Shown: positions 7,546 to 15,444, numbered from the stretch's first letter. The stretch: DNA of 64,000 nt from Chitinispirillaceae bacterium (GCA_016932075.1 JAFGDP010000123.1:1-64000), one strand, 5' to 3'. Numbers and translations: made by a program. The notes: generated by a model not told the origin, from the letters alone.

Positions 7546-8619
7546 TCATGCCGCAGCAACAGGCGGTTGGTGCTCCTCCACGTAATGGCATCCGGTACAG
7601 AACTCCGGCGTTCGGTTTTTCTTCGCCATCAAACGAAAGCCCTGCAATCGCTCATGATTGATGCAGGGCAATAACCCGTCGGAAAACACGTTGCCGAAGT
7701 TGCATTCCTTGGGAAACGGCTTTGCGCAGCACGGGACGAGAAAACCGTCCCATGAAATCGCGTACGTTCCCCACGGGTACGGGCATCCGGAGAACCCTTG
7801 CTTTGCGGCGCGGGAATAATCGAGACGCACTCGAAGCGTGCGAGCGGTTTCCCGCGCCGCAAGGAGCTCCTGCAGGAACTCTGGTGAGCGATAAAACCCG
7901 TGCGGTGTCAGCATCGAATCGATGGCGACCAGATTGAGACTGTTGCAATACACCTCGTGTATGCCCTGCGCGTGCGCGAACTCGATGACCTTACCCATGT
8001 CCCGGTAGTTTTCGGCGAAGACCACCATGTTCAACTTGATCGCATACCCTGCACGTTTCGAAATGCGGACAATCGCACCGATGTTTTTCACGAACGCTCC
8101 AAAGTCGGCGTTTTTTCTGACCCGTTCGTAGGTTTCGCCGATCCCGTCGATCGAAATCTGCAGGGTGTCGATATGCCCGCCGATCTCCTCGATGACGGGC
8201 ACGCAATTTTTTGTCTGCGCGTTCGTCGATATGAACTGCAAAACGCCGGGGTTTTTCTCTTTGACATAGGCCGCGAGCTCGCGCAGGTGAGGGTACAGCA
8301 ACGGCTCGCCCAGTCCCGTAAGACCGAGTTTATCGAGGTAGGGAAGCGCTTCATCGATCACGCGTTTCGCGCTGTCGAGATCCATGTGCCCGACCGCCAT
8401 GGACTTGCCGAAGCGGTATTCGCGCGCGCAGGTTATACACCGCAGTTGGCAGCAATTGGTGACCTCGAGCAGGAGCGTGTTCGGATATGGCTGCGTGAGA
8501 TCACGCGCTATTTTCGCCTTCATCAGCCGCAGCACATTGAGCGCGTACCTGACGGCGGATGTTCCGCGAGGCAGGTGGGACGCTTTTTTCAAGAGGAGCT
8601 TGATCCGGCGGGATTTCAC
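7546..8619 (-). CDS. Radical SAM/SPASM-type iron-sulfur enzyme
   Basis: The 357-residue product has the radical SAM cluster motif CxxxCxxC in EVTNCCQLRCITCAREY, then LGLTGLGEPLLYP (GGE-like S-adenosylmethionine contact) and QISIDGIGETYERVR, diagnostic of the MoaA/PqqE-like group. Cysteines in the C-terminal part (SGCPYPWG, VPCCAKPF, CNFG, CTGCHY) fit a SPASM/twitch auxiliary cluster. I chose the GTG at 8619, preceded by AGGG, because the longer frame would read through a long palindrome. The substrate is unknown; relatives modify peptides, cofactors or surface sugars. No peptide precursor gene is visible beside it. Confidence 0.85.
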   Translation of the reverse strand: MKSRRIKLLLKKASHLPRGTSAVRYALNVLRLMKAKIARDLTQPYPNTLLLEVTNCCQLRCITCAREYRFGKSMAVGHMDLDSAKRVIDEALPYLDKLGLTGLGEPLLYPHLRELAAYVKEKNPGVLQFISTNAQTKNCVPVIEEIGGHIDTLQISIDGIGETYERVRKNADFGAFVKNIGAIVRISKRAGYAIKLNMVVFAENYRDMGKVIEFAHAQGIHEVYCNSLNLVAIDSMLTPHGFYRSPEFLQELLAARETARTLRVRLDYSRAAKQGFSGCPYPWGTYAISWDGFLVPCCAKPFPKECNFGNVFSDGLLPCINHERLQGFRLMAKKNRTPEFCTGCHYVEEHQPPVAAA

Positions 8620-8639
8620 TTCGTGTCGCCCTAGAAAAC

Positions 8640-8703
8640 GTTGGCAGGTTTTTGACCTTTCAAAATACCATCGGGTAGGTTGAAAGGTCAAAAACCTGTC
8701 AAC
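8640..8703. repeat. Long near-perfect inverted repeat (24-bp arms)
   Basis: Arms 8640-8663 and 8680-8703 are reverse complements over 24 bases with a single mismatch, separated by a 16-base loop (8664-8679). It lies directly upstream of the radical SAM start. There is no adjacent T tract, so it is not a simple intrinsic terminator. It could be a small non-autonomous palindromic element, a double-stranded protein site, or an RNA hairpin in the leader of the radical SAM mRNA. One copy only was noticed here. Confidence 0.8.
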
Positions 8704-8779
8704 TTATTTCCGCAGGATACAGATTCTCTTCCAATTGAATTGCGGGCAGGTACGAACCGTATGCGCCTTAAGTATAACG

Positions 8780-8809
8780 AAAAGGGAGCTTTCGCCCCCT
8801 TTTGCTTTT
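8780..8809 (-). terminator. Intrinsic terminator, probably bidirectional
   Basis: AAAAGGGAGC (8780-8789) and GCCCCCTTTT (8794-8803) form a 10-bp stem with one mismatch and a TTTC loop, flanked by T-rich sequence on both strands. It sits 21 bases past the stop codon of the Spy-like gene and would end the sigma/anti-sigma/Spy transcript. Confidence 0.7.
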
Positions 8810-8829
8810 ATCCACTCCGCCCACTTCAC

Positions 8830-9327
8830 CTATTCTTCCGGCCCATCATCCGGTCCTGGCCCTGGCCCGCGCATGCCTCTCCTATCCCCTCTATACGGGC
8901 GCTTGCCTTTGATGCCGGCCCTCTGTTTCCAGTCCCTGTTCACGAGCTCTTTGAACTGTTCCTCGTTCAGGACAGCCTTGACCTGGAGCAGGTGCTCGTT
9001 GCGCTTGATCGCCATCTGCTTGTGGAGGCTGCCGAGCTCGGCCGCGAAAGCGTCCAGCCGCTGTTTTGAAGGCTGCGGTTTCAGGAGCTCGGTCTTGATC
9101 TTGTCACGCACCCCTTTCATCTTTGTGTAAAACGGTTTCATGGACTCATGGTGCGTCGTGCGCAGCTCCTTGAGCTTGGCTTTCTGGTCGTCACTGAGCT
9201 TCAGCTCAACAGCCATTTTTTCCTGGTGCTTTTTCATTTTTCCTTGGTCTGGCTGGGCCGAAACAGCAAGCGGCGATAAAACAAGCACTCCCGTGATGAG
9301 TCCGCGCATGAGAGTTGTTACCTTCAT
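8830..9327 (-). CDS. Spy/CpxP-family periplasmic protein (LTXXQ-type)
   Basis: The start at 9327 gives a clear Sec signal (MKVTTLMRGLITGVLVLSPLAVSAQ) behind an AGGGGGA ribosome site; the longer frame is not signal-like. The mature 140 residues are almost wholly helical and basic, with LSDDQKAKLKELRTTHHESM and LNEEQFKELVNRDW, the paired L-T/S-x-x-Q motifs of the Spy/CpxP family. These act as ATP-independent chaperones or stress sensors in the periplasm. The tail is Gly/Pro/Arg-rich. The gene follows an ECF sigma factor and its putative anti-sigma factor, so it is the likely effector of an envelope-stress operon. Confidence 0.85.
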   Translation of the reverse strand: MKVTTLMRGLITGVLVLSPLAVSAQPDQGKMKKHQEKMAVELKLSDDQKAKLKELRTTHHESMKPFYTKMKGVRDKIKTELLKPQPSKQRLDAFAAELGSLHKQMAIKRNEHLLQVKAVLNEEQFKELVNRDWKQRAGIKGKRPYRGDRRGMRGPGPGPDDGPEE

Positions 9328-9372
9328 AGAATCCCCCTTTAAAAAAGGTTTCAATTCTGCAATCTTCATTCT

Positions 9373-9675
9373 TCAATCTTCATTGTAAAAGACTGCATAG
9401 ACCTGCAGCTCCTTATCAAGGTCATTGCCGTTCAGGTAGTCGTGAATGGTCTGCAGCTCACTCACCAATTCCTGGGAAACGGCACTGTTCCTGGACGTAT
9501 CGAATATGAAAAAGGTCGCTGTTCCAAGCGTAAGGACAATGGCCGCCGCTGTCGCATAGACGGTCCGCAGGATCATGGCGCGTTTTCTGATTTTTGCCGT
9601 GATGCCGCGGTAGATCGTGTCGGGCAATGGCGGCACGTCGGCAAGCCGTGCAGCAAATTCCTTCTTCTGTATCAT
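9373..9675 (-). CDS. Putative single-pass anti-sigma factor
   Basis: This 100-residue protein has a short basic cytosolic N-terminus, one transmembrane helix at about residues 37-60 (VYATAAAIVLTLGTATFFIF) and a 40-residue periplasmic tail. The start overlaps the stop of the ECF sigma gene (ATGA), so the two are translationally coupled. Position and topology suggest an anti-sigma factor. It lacks the His-x3-Cys-x2-Cys zinc motif and contains no cysteine at all, so it is not a classical ZAS protein. The small size of the sigma-binding part is unusual. Function is inferred from context. Confidence 0.65.
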   Translation of the reverse strand: MIQKKEFAARLADVPPLPDTIYRGITAKIRKRAMILRTVYATAAAIVLTLGTATFFIFDTSRNSAVSQELVSELQTIHDYLNGNDLDKELQVYAVFYNED

Positions 9676-10226
9676 TGCGCCACCTCCGTGAGTTGGGGTG
9701 ACACGTCCTTGCTGACACCCAGTTTTTCTCTCAGCCTGAACATCCTGATGCGCAGGGATTCAGCCGATGCTCCGGTTATCTGCGCGATCTCGTCAAAGCT
9801 CAGCCCGTCCACCTCGCGCGCCACAAGAACAAACCGGTCCTGCGGCGACAGGGCGGCCATGGCCTTTTCAATGAGCTCCCACTGGTCATACCCGTCCGCG
9901 CGCATGCCCTGACCGTGCACCGCTTCGTTGAACGCAACGGTCCGTCGGGCAATCCGCGCCTGTTTTGCGAGCATGCGGTTCGCCGTATTGAACGCGATCC
10001 GGTAGATCCAGGTGCCGGGCGCCGAGGCATGGACGAATTTTTTTATTGAGCGGTGAATGTTCACAAATGTCTCCTGAACCACCTCTTCGGTGGTCTCGTT
10101 GTCGTTACCCATGGTCCGGTACGCGATGCGCCAGACAAAGGGTGCGTAGTGGTCGTACAGGCGCCGGAACGCTTTTGTGTCCCCTTTTTTTACCAGTTCG
10201 ACGGTCATCCGGTCTATGTCGACCAT
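9672..10226 (-). CDS. ECF RNA polymerase sigma factor (RpoE-like)
   Basis: The 184-residue protein has sigma region 2 (KGDTKAFRRLYDHYAPFVWRIAYR, then EEVVQETFVNIHRSI, then GTWIYRIAFNTA) and region 4 (LSPQDRFVLVAREVDGLSFDEIAQITGASAESLRIRMFRLREKL read as a helix-turn-helix near residues 125-168). ECF factors direct transcription of small stress regulons. It heads a three-gene operon with the coupled membrane protein and a Spy-like periplasmic protein. It is likely released when the membrane partner senses envelope stress. Its own promoter could not be identified with confidence. Confidence 0.93.
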   Translation of the reverse strand: MVDIDRMTVELVKKGDTKAFRRLYDHYAPFVWRIAYRTMGNDNETTEEVVQETFVNIHRSIKKFVHASAPGTWIYRIAFNTANRMLAKQARIARRTVAFNEAVHGQGMRADGYDQWELIEKAMAALSPQDRFVLVAREVDGLSFDEIAQITGASAESLRIRMFRLREKLGVSKDVSPQLTEVAQ

Positions 10227-10373
10227 TGGTTTTTCCTTATTCCCTTTTCACCCTATTAGACGCCTCCGGGAGTAAAAATGTTACATGCTCCTGCACCGAA
10301 CAGGCACATTATGTTTACTCCCTGTTCTCTTCTGATTTATTTTATGAACCGTTTTAATCAGGAAAGGAATGCA

Positions 10374-10820
10374 ATGGAAAAGACCACCATCGTCATGGGC
10401 AGCGATCATGCGGGATGGCAGCTGAAAGAAGCGATAAAGGAGCAGCTTACCGGCAAAGGATACACGGTCGATGATGTGAGCGAACCCTCGTATAATGCAG
10501 AGGACGACTATCCGGTGTATGCTGCGCGTGTTGCAAAGCTGGTCAGCCAGGGCAGGTATGAGTCCGGGATTGCGGTGTGCGGGACCGGGATCGGCGCTTC
10601 AATTGCCGCCAACCGGATCCGGGGAGCGCGTGCCGCGCTCTGTTTCACCCCGGAGATGGGCCGCATGGCAAAGCGGCACAATAACGCCAATGTGCTGGTG
10701 CTTGGCGGCAGAACCACGCAGCCGGCGGACGCGTTTATGATTATTGAGTCATGGATGAACACCGGTTTTGAGGGCGGCCGCCATAGCCGCCGTGTTGACC
10801 AGCTCGACAGCCTGGAGTAA
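10374..10820 (+). CDS. rpiB: Ribose-5-phosphate isomerase B
   Basis: RpiB interconverts ribose-5-phosphate and ribulose-5-phosphate in the pentose phosphate pathway. The 148-residue product has the LacAB/RpiB signature MGSDHAGWQLKEAI at the N-terminus, the catalytic-loop CGTGIGASIAANR with the active-site Cys, and HNNANVLVLGGR. I chose the ATG at 10374, preceded by AGGAAAGG, because the upstream extension is not conserved in character. It is followed 5 bases later by dCMP deaminase, so both probably share a transcript. Allose-6-phosphate isomerase activity is an alternative for some relatives. Confidence 0.94.
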   Translation: MEKTTIVMGSDHAGWQLKEAIKEQLTGKGYTVDDVSEPSYNAEDDYPVYAARVAKLVSQGRYESGIAVCGTGIGASIAANRIRGARAALCFTPEMGRMAKRHNNANVLVLGGRTTQPADAFMIIESWMNTGFEGGRHSRRVDQLDSLE

Positions 10821-10825
10821 GGGTC

Positions 10826-11296
10826 ATGGCAAAAAAGAAGACTGCCCAAAAGCCATGCAACCCGGGCAGAAAACGGGTTTCGTGGGACGAATATTTCATG
10901 AACATCGCGATCCAGGCCGCGATGCGCTCCACCTGTGACCGGAAGCACGTGGGCGCCGTGATCGTGCGCGACAAGACCATCCTTTCCACCGGTTACAACG
11001 GCTCCATCCGCGGACTGCCCCACTGCGACGACATCGGCCATATGATGGAGAACGGCCATTGCGTCGCCACCGTGCATGCCGAGGCGAACGCAATCATTCA
11101 GGCGGCGAAACACGGCACCATGATCAACGGCGCAGATATCTATATCACCGCGTCCCCCTGCTGGAACTGCTTCAAGCTGATCGCCAACAGCGGCATCAGA
11201 AGGATTTTTTACCTCGAATTCTATCGCGACGAACGGATCATGAAGATCGCAAAACAGGCGGGCATTGAGTTGAAACAGGTGATTTTCAGAGACTAG
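10826..11296 (+). CDS. Deoxycytidylate (dCMP) deaminase family protein
   Basis: This 156-residue enzyme has the cytidine/deoxycytidylate deaminase zinc motif: HAE (TVHAEANAII) for the first ligand and catalytic Glu, and PCWNC (ITASPCWNCFK) for the Cys pair. The N-terminal SWDEYFMNIAIQAAMRSTCDRKHVGAV is typical of ComEB/dCMP deaminases, which make dUMP for thymidylate synthesis. A second metal-binding-like cluster (HCDDIGHMMENGHC) is also family-typical. It is likely coupled with rpiB. The basic N-terminal extension (MAKKKTAQK) is longer than in some homologues. Confidence 0.9.
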   Translation: MAKKKTAQKPCNPGRKRVSWDEYFMNIAIQAAMRSTCDRKHVGAVIVRDKTILSTGYNGSIRGLPHCDDIGHMMENGHCVATVHAEANAIIQAAKHGTMINGADIYITASPCWNCFKLIANSGIRRIFYLEFYRDERIMKIAKQAGIELKQVIFRD

Positions 11297-11328
11297 CCAA
11301 AGAAAAAAAACCTGGCACGGCGGTACGG

Positions 11329-12102
11329 TTAGTGACCGTGCTGCTCCTTCTGATGCCATTGCACCACTTCCCGGTAGCTGAGCGTCCCTCCGAAGATGTC
11401 GAGCGCGCTGCCGATGGTCGCGTCCACGCGTCCGCGGCCGAGCTGCTTGACTCGTTCAAGATCATCCATTGACCTGATGCCGCCCGCATACGTGACCGGA
11501 ATGGGCGACGCGTCGGCGAGAAACGTTATCAGTTCCTCGTCAATCCCCTGCTGTTTTCCCTCCACATCGACCGCGTGCACGAGGAACTCAGAGCAGTGGG
11601 CGGCGAGCCGGGCCAGCAGCTCATAGGTCAGGGCATTGTCGCTTGTAGTCTGCCACCGGTCGGTTGCGATGAAGTAGGACCCGCCAATGGCGCGGCAGCT
11701 GAGGTCCAGCACGAGCCGCTGCGCGCCCACCATGGATTCCAGAGCGTCAAGACGCGCCCACTGCACCGTACCTTTGGAGAAAATGTAGGAGGTGATGATC
11801 ACGTGCGATGCGCCGCGGTCAAGAAAAAAGCGTGCGTTTTCGGGCCTGATGCCGCCGCCGGCCTGCAGACCGCCCGGAAACGCTTCAAGCGCTGCACAGG
11901 CGGCATTCTCGTTCCCCGGACCGAGCATGATGACATGCCCGCCGTAAAGCCCGTCGCCGCGATAGCATGCGGCGAAATACTCCGATGGCTTTTCGGTTTC
12001 AAAATTCGTGACCGGGACAGCAGGGCCGTTATCATGCAGCGTACTGCCCACGATCTGTTTCACCCTGCCCTGGTGCAGGTCAATACAGGGACGGAATCGC
12101 AT
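11329..12102 (-). CDS. hisA: Phosphoribosylformimino-AICAR isomerase, eukaryotic HIS6 type
   Basis: HisA/HIS6 performs the Amadori rearrangement of ProFAR to PRFAR in histidine synthesis. The 257-residue sequence follows the fungal/plant HIS6 subfamily rather than the usual bacterial HisA: CIDLHQGRVKQIVG at the N-terminus, GGHVIMLGPGNENAA, LQAGGGI, VLDLSCR, EFLVHAVDVEGKQQGID and GSALDIFGG near the end. The catalytic Asp of CIDL and the Asp of VHAVDVEG are present. I chose the ATG at 12102 with GGAGCTG before it; the longer frame to 12336 adds unrelated sequence. It is monocistronic, with no other his gene nearby. Confidence 0.93.
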   Translation of the reverse strand: MRFRPCIDLHQGRVKQIVGSTLHDNGPAVPVTNFETEKPSEYFAACYRGDGLYGGHVIMLGPGNENAACAALEAFPGGLQAGGGIRPENARFFLDRGASHVIITSYIFSKGTVQWARLDALESMVGAQRLVLDLSCRAIGGSYFIATDRWQTTSDNALTYELLARLAAHCSEFLVHAVDVEGKQQGIDEELITFLADASPIPVTYAGGIRSMDDLERVKQLGRGRVDATIGSALDIFGGTLSYREVVQWHQKEQHGH

Positions 12103-12249
12103 GTAACAGCTCCCGGAACAACCAGTCGATACGGTGAAAATACCAATGAGAATATACGTCGCGAGACACCGGGCGAAAAAGCGGTCATTGACCTGCCTTT
12201 TATTCATAACACATATTACACAGAGAACCTTCTTTTGAAAGGAGCACCT

Positions 12250-12990
12250 ATGCGTTTTCAATCTATTGTCACTATTGGCTGTGCGGCAGCCCTGCTTGTT
12301 GGATGCGAAGCCCCGGTAAACGAGTTCGTTGAACAAACCTTCCCCAGCGGTGCAAAAAAGAAAGTATTACTCTACAAGGGGAAGCGGAGCAATGTGATCA
12401 GCACGTTCTACTATTTTGAAGACGGCAAAATGCAGTCGGAACAGCATTTCAAAAAAGGCCAGCCTGACAGTATCATGGCCATCTATCTGCCGAACGGAAA
12501 AAAGTACAAGGAAACCTGGTTTATGCTGGGAAAGCGTCACGGCACTGAACGGGTATGGTATGAAAACGGGCAGCTCAAGGCAGAAACCACATACGAAAAC
12601 GATCTGCCGGTGGGAAAATCAGTCACCTATTTTGAAGATGGCAAACTTGGCGCCGAGGTGAGTTACAAAGACGGCAAAAAGGAGGGCGAGGAAATCAACT
12701 ACTACAATGAGGGTCAAAAACAGGGCCTCAAGACCTATGTTGCTGGCGAGGCGACCGGCCTGGAAAAGGAGTGGTACCCGGACGGAACATTGAAAATGGA
12801 AAAAACATGGAAAAACAACGTTCTTGACGGACCATATGCAAAGTACTACCCGAACGGAAAAAAAGAGGAGGAAGGGGCCTACAAGGACGGGCGGTATGAA
12901 GGAGACCGGTTCATGTACAACCAGCGGGGGAAGAAAATGTCCTGGGCACAGTACAAGAACGGTCAGATCGTTGACGGAAGATCATACTAA
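12250..12990 (+). CDS. Lipoprotein with about eight MORN/YwqK-like repeats
   Basis: The start at 12250 follows GAAAGGAG and gives a lipoprotein signal (MRFQSIVTIGCAAALLVGC, lipobox L-V-G-C). The rest is built of about eight 22-residue repeats with the core Y/W-x-x-x-G-x-x-x-x-x-x-x-Y-x-x-G-x-x-x-G, for example VWYENGQLKAETTYEND and TYFEDGKLGAEVSYKDGKKE. This matches the toxin-antitoxin system YwqK-like/MORN-2 family, which forms extended beta sheets and is found in many outer-membrane lipoproteins. No toxin partner is adjacent. It is likely a surface or periplasmic scaffold; the precise role is unknown. Confidence 0.82.
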   Translation: MRFQSIVTIGCAAALLVGCEAPVNEFVEQTFPSGAKKKVLLYKGKRSNVISTFYYFEDGKMQSEQHFKKGQPDSIMAIYLPNGKKYKETWFMLGKRHGTERVWYENGQLKAETTYENDLPVGKSVTYFEDGKLGAEVSYKDGKKEGEEINYYNEGQKQGLKTYVAGEATGLEKEWYPDGTLKMEKTWKNNVLDGPYAKYYPNGKKEEEGAYKDGRYEGDRFMYNQRGKKMSWAQYKNGQIVDGRSY

Positions 12991-13089
12991 GGCTTTAGGC
13001 TGAAGGAATATAGCACTTAGGGTTATTCGAATTTACATGTCAGGCTATGGTATTACATTTTTAGCCTACAACCGATAGCCTACAGCCTT
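12989..13089. repeat. Degenerate TAGGCT-type inverted repeat between convergent genes
   Basis: AAGGCTTTAGGCT (12989-13001) is matched in inverse by AGCCTACAGCCTT (13077-13089) at 12 of 13 positions, with a further TAGCCTAC copy at about 13062-13069. The segment separates two convergent genes and could act as a bidirectional terminator. The TAGGCTNNAGGCT unit also resembles simple intergenic repeats that I recall from various environmental genomes. Confidence 0.5.
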
Positions 13090-14544
13090 CTACCTTTTAG
13101 CGAGATGTTCTGCTATTTTTTCCAGTATCTTCTCCTGTAATAACCAGTCTTTTGATTGCGGCTGACCGGTACCGCTGCAGAAAACGGCGAACGCATACGA
13201 CGCAGATTCAAGCATGAGATATCCGGCAAGCGTACTTATGCCGTATGAGTTGAGGGTTCCGGTTTTCGCCCGTACCAACCCCCGCAACGGTGATTTCTCG
13301 AACCTGCTCTTTACGGTCCCGTCCACGCCGCTCACTGAAAGCGCGGAAATATACTCTGGTGCGTAATTCTTCTGTAACCAGACATGCCGAAGCAGCGCAA
13401 CAATCTGGCGCGTGCTCAGCCGGTTGGTATCGCCCATTCCTGAACCGTTGATGATCACCGGCTTGCCGGGCAGCTTCTGCTTCTTCCACCAGTCAGCCAC
13501 CAGCTTTGCCGACCGTTTCCATGATCCCGGTACGGAATCCCGCCGGGCGGACAGGGTTTTGAAGAGCATTTCAGCCACAAAATTGCTGGAGTATTTGAAC
13601 ATCTCATCAATTGACATTGACAGCGGTTGTGAAACGAACTCATGAAGCGGCGGTTTGAGCGCGATGTTCTTTGGTACCGGCGCATGCACCACCGTGCCTT
13701 GGAGCGCGATCCCTCGCCGGGCTAATAACGGCCGCAGGGCGCCGCCGAACGACTGCCACGTCTGCCAAAGCTTCCGGTAGGTGTAGCCGCCCTGATCATC
13801 CAGGGGCAATGAGCCCTCCACCACCACCTGTGTGGTCAGGGATTCCGGACGCGTGGAAATGTCGAGCCCGCTTTTTCTCTTCTTTGGTGAAACGGTCACG
13901 GCGGTATTTGTCAGCATGATCCCCTTGATCTCGGGAAACAGGTCCACGACGACCGGCTGCTTGACAGCATGACCGGGCCGGTGGTGGATCGCCACTGCGC
14001 TGAAATTCGCGCACAGGGCGCTGACGAGCGGCTGATAGGCCCGTGAGGTGGTATCCTCGTTCAGGCCCGGCCCGACGGTCAGCGAATCGAAAAAGAAATC
14101 GTCGATCACGAGATCGCCCATGATCTTCCTGATACCGATATGGTGGAGGTTCTCGACAAAAAGCCACAGCCGCTCGACCGTAAAACCGGGATCGCCGCTT
14201 CCCCGGATGTAGAGGTTTCGCACGGTCAAGCAGGAATCATGGACAAGAACCGAGTCCGTGAAAATCCGCGTGACAAAAAAATGGTTCTGCCCCAGAAGCT
14301 CAAACGCCACGGCGCCGGTGACCAGCTTGGTCACGGAGGCCGGATTGAGCAGGGTGTCGGCATTGATCGCAAGGACAAGTGAATCGTCTTCAAGTTTGGA
14401 AACCGCCACGGCAACGCTCGTCGGCGGGCATTTTTTTGACGCGATGCATCCGATCACCTCTTCGGAAAGCGTCGTATCCTTTCTCTTTCCCGCATGTGCC
14501 ACGGCAATGAGAACCGTCAGCAGGATAACCGCTGTTTTTTTCAT
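13090..14544 (-). CDS. dacB: D-alanyl-D-alanine carboxypeptidase/endopeptidase, PBP4 (DacB) family
   Basis: This 484-residue periplasmic enzyme trims peptidoglycan cross-links and stem peptides. The start at 14544 (GGAGCGG before ATG) gives a signal peptide, MKKTAVILLTVLIAVAHA. The penicillin-binding motifs are in order: SVTK in LLNPASVTKLVTG (nucleophile Ser), SSN in FKYSSNFVAEM and KTG in VRAKTGTLNSYG. The large insertion between the first two motifs, with GSGDPGF and VGPGLNEDTT, is the class-C PBP4 domain. It is transcribed alone. Confidence 0.94.
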   Translation of the reverse strand: MKKTAVILLTVLIAVAHAGKRKDTTLSEEVIGCIASKKCPPTSVAVAVSKLEDDSLVLAINADTLLNPASVTKLVTGAVAFELLGQNHFFVTRIFTDSVLVHDSCLTVRNLYIRGSGDPGFTVERLWLFVENLHHIGIRKIMGDLVIDDFFFDSLTVGPGLNEDTTSRAYQPLVSALCANFSAVAIHHRPGHAVKQPVVVDLFPEIKGIMLTNTAVTVSPKKRKSGLDISTRPESLTTQVVVEGSLPLDDQGGYTYRKLWQTWQSFGGALRPLLARRGIALQGTVVHAPVPKNIALKPPLHEFVSQPLSMSIDEMFKYSSNFVAEMLFKTLSARRDSVPGSWKRSAKLVADWWKKQKLPGKPVIINGSGMGDTNRLSTRQIVALLRHVWLQKNYAPEYISALSVSGVDGTVKSRFEKSPLRGLVRAKTGTLNSYGISTLAGYLMLESASYAFAVFCSGTGQPQSKDWLLQEKILEKIAEHLAKR

Positions 14545-14608
14545 GAAACCGCTCCTTTTTTCTTTTCTAAGCTTCTTCAATAAGCTATTTTTATTCATGA
14601 CCATTACA

Positions 14609-14629
14609 GCATCCCGGCATCCGGGATGC
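14609..14629. repeat. Perfect 9-bp-arm palindrome in the leader of the small gene at 14643
   Basis: GCATCCCGG (14609-14617), CAT loop, CCGGGATGC (14621-14629). It ends one base before the ribosome site (GGGAGAG) of the small downstream gene, so an RNA hairpin here could affect its translation, or it may be a protein-binding site in the divergent dacB region. Confidence 0.6.
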
Positions 14630-14642
14630 GGGAGAGTGATGT

Positions 14643-14855
14643 ATGCCTAAATTCGCTATAGCTTTTATTGTACCATCCAAGAGCAGTCAGTTGTGCCACC
14701 GTTGTATTGAAACGGATTCACAGGAAGACGCTCTGAAACGTTTCTTCGAGGAAGAGCTGAAAGAGTACTATTCCGAAGACGATCAGGGTTTCCACTATTT
14801 CAAAGAAGACTTCTTTGACGAGCGCTCGCGGGTCGGCAGCATCATCGAACTGTAG
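14643..14855 (+). CDS. Small acidic protein, unknown function
   Basis: This 70-residue frame starts with ATG after GGGAGAG and has a protein-like sequence: an initial strand (MPKFAIAFIVPS), a Cys pair in LCHRCIETD, a helix (SQEDALKRFFEEELKEYYS) and an aromatic acidic tail. The fold pattern, strand-helix-strand with many acidic residues, suggests a compact cytosolic domain. No known family is recognised. It stands alone between dacB (divergent) and nrdR (convergent). Confidence 0.6.
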   Translation: MPKFAIAFIVPSKSSQLCHRCIETDSQEDALKRFFEEELKEYYSEDDQGFHYFKEDFFDERSRVGSIIEL

Positions 14856-14913
14856 CCATCGACCCAGCCAGCGTGCTCTACCGTGAAAGTGCTCATACCC
14901 GGTTTGTCAGACG

Positions 14914-15393
14914 CTATTTCTTCTCACGCAATGGAAATTCGTTCTTGGATTCGAATTCCTTGACCTCGGAAATGAAATCGCTGACATCCTTGAATTTCCG
15001 GTACACCGAAGCGAAACGAACGTAGGCCACCTCATCCAGACCATACAGCTCCTTCATCACCATTTTTCCGATCTCCGGACTTGGAATTTCCGATTTCCCG
15101 ATTTTTTCCAACTGCTTTTCTATTTTATCCACAATGCTCTCTATTTTCTTCATACTGATAGGCCGCTTTTTGCACGCCGCCACAATTCCCTGCATGAGCT
15201 TCTGCCGGTCATACGGCTCCCGCCGCTGGTCGTTCTTCAAGATCGTCATGGAAACGTTCTCCACATATTCGTACGTGGTAAAACGCTCCTCGCAGCGAAG
15301 GCATTCTCTCCTGCGTCTCACCGCACTGCCGTCTTTGCTTGAACGAGAATCAACTACTTTGTCTTTTTCCGAACCGCAGAATGGGCAACGCAT
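14914..15393 (-). CDS. nrdR: Transcriptional repressor NrdR
   Basis: NrdR represses ribonucleotide reductase genes by sensing dATP/ATP. The 159-residue protein has the four-Cys zinc ribbon (MRCPFCG and CLRCEERFTTYE) and then the ATP-cone domain (NDQRREPYDRQKLMQGIVAACKKR near residues 50-75). I chose the ATG at 15393, preceded by AGGGGGATGG. Two candidate NrdR boxes lie about 50-85 bases upstream, suggesting autoregulation. No nrd reductase genes are in the window. The C-terminal KEFESKNEFPLREKK is somewhat longer than in the shortest family members. Confidence 0.97.
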   Translation of the reverse strand: MRCPFCGSEKDKVVDSRSSKDGSAVRRRRECLRCEERFTTYEYVENVSMTILKNDQRREPYDRQKLMQGIVAACKKRPISMKKIESIVDKIEKQLEKIGKSEIPSPEIGKMVMKELYGLDEVAYVRFASVYRKFKDVSDFISEVKEFESKNEFPLREKK

Positions 15394-15444
15394 AAGCCAT
15401 CCCCCTGTGAATAAAGCGGATATGGTAGAGAACGCAATCCGGCA

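Noticed and set aside
8620..8691. Longer start for the radical SAM gene at 8691
   Set aside because: The added residues would be encoded by the long palindrome and lack a ribosome site; a GTG at 8619 with AGGG is more likely.
12103..12336. In-frame N-terminal extension of hisA that looks like a lipoprotein signal (VSTGC)
   Set aside because: HisA is cytosolic, and a good ribosome site precedes the ATG at 12102. The extension crosses the promoter region of the divergent lipoprotein gene.
12250..12990. MORN/YwqK-like lipoprotein as a true antitoxin
   Set aside because: The family name is historical; no toxin gene is adjacent and the protein is exported as a lipoprotein.
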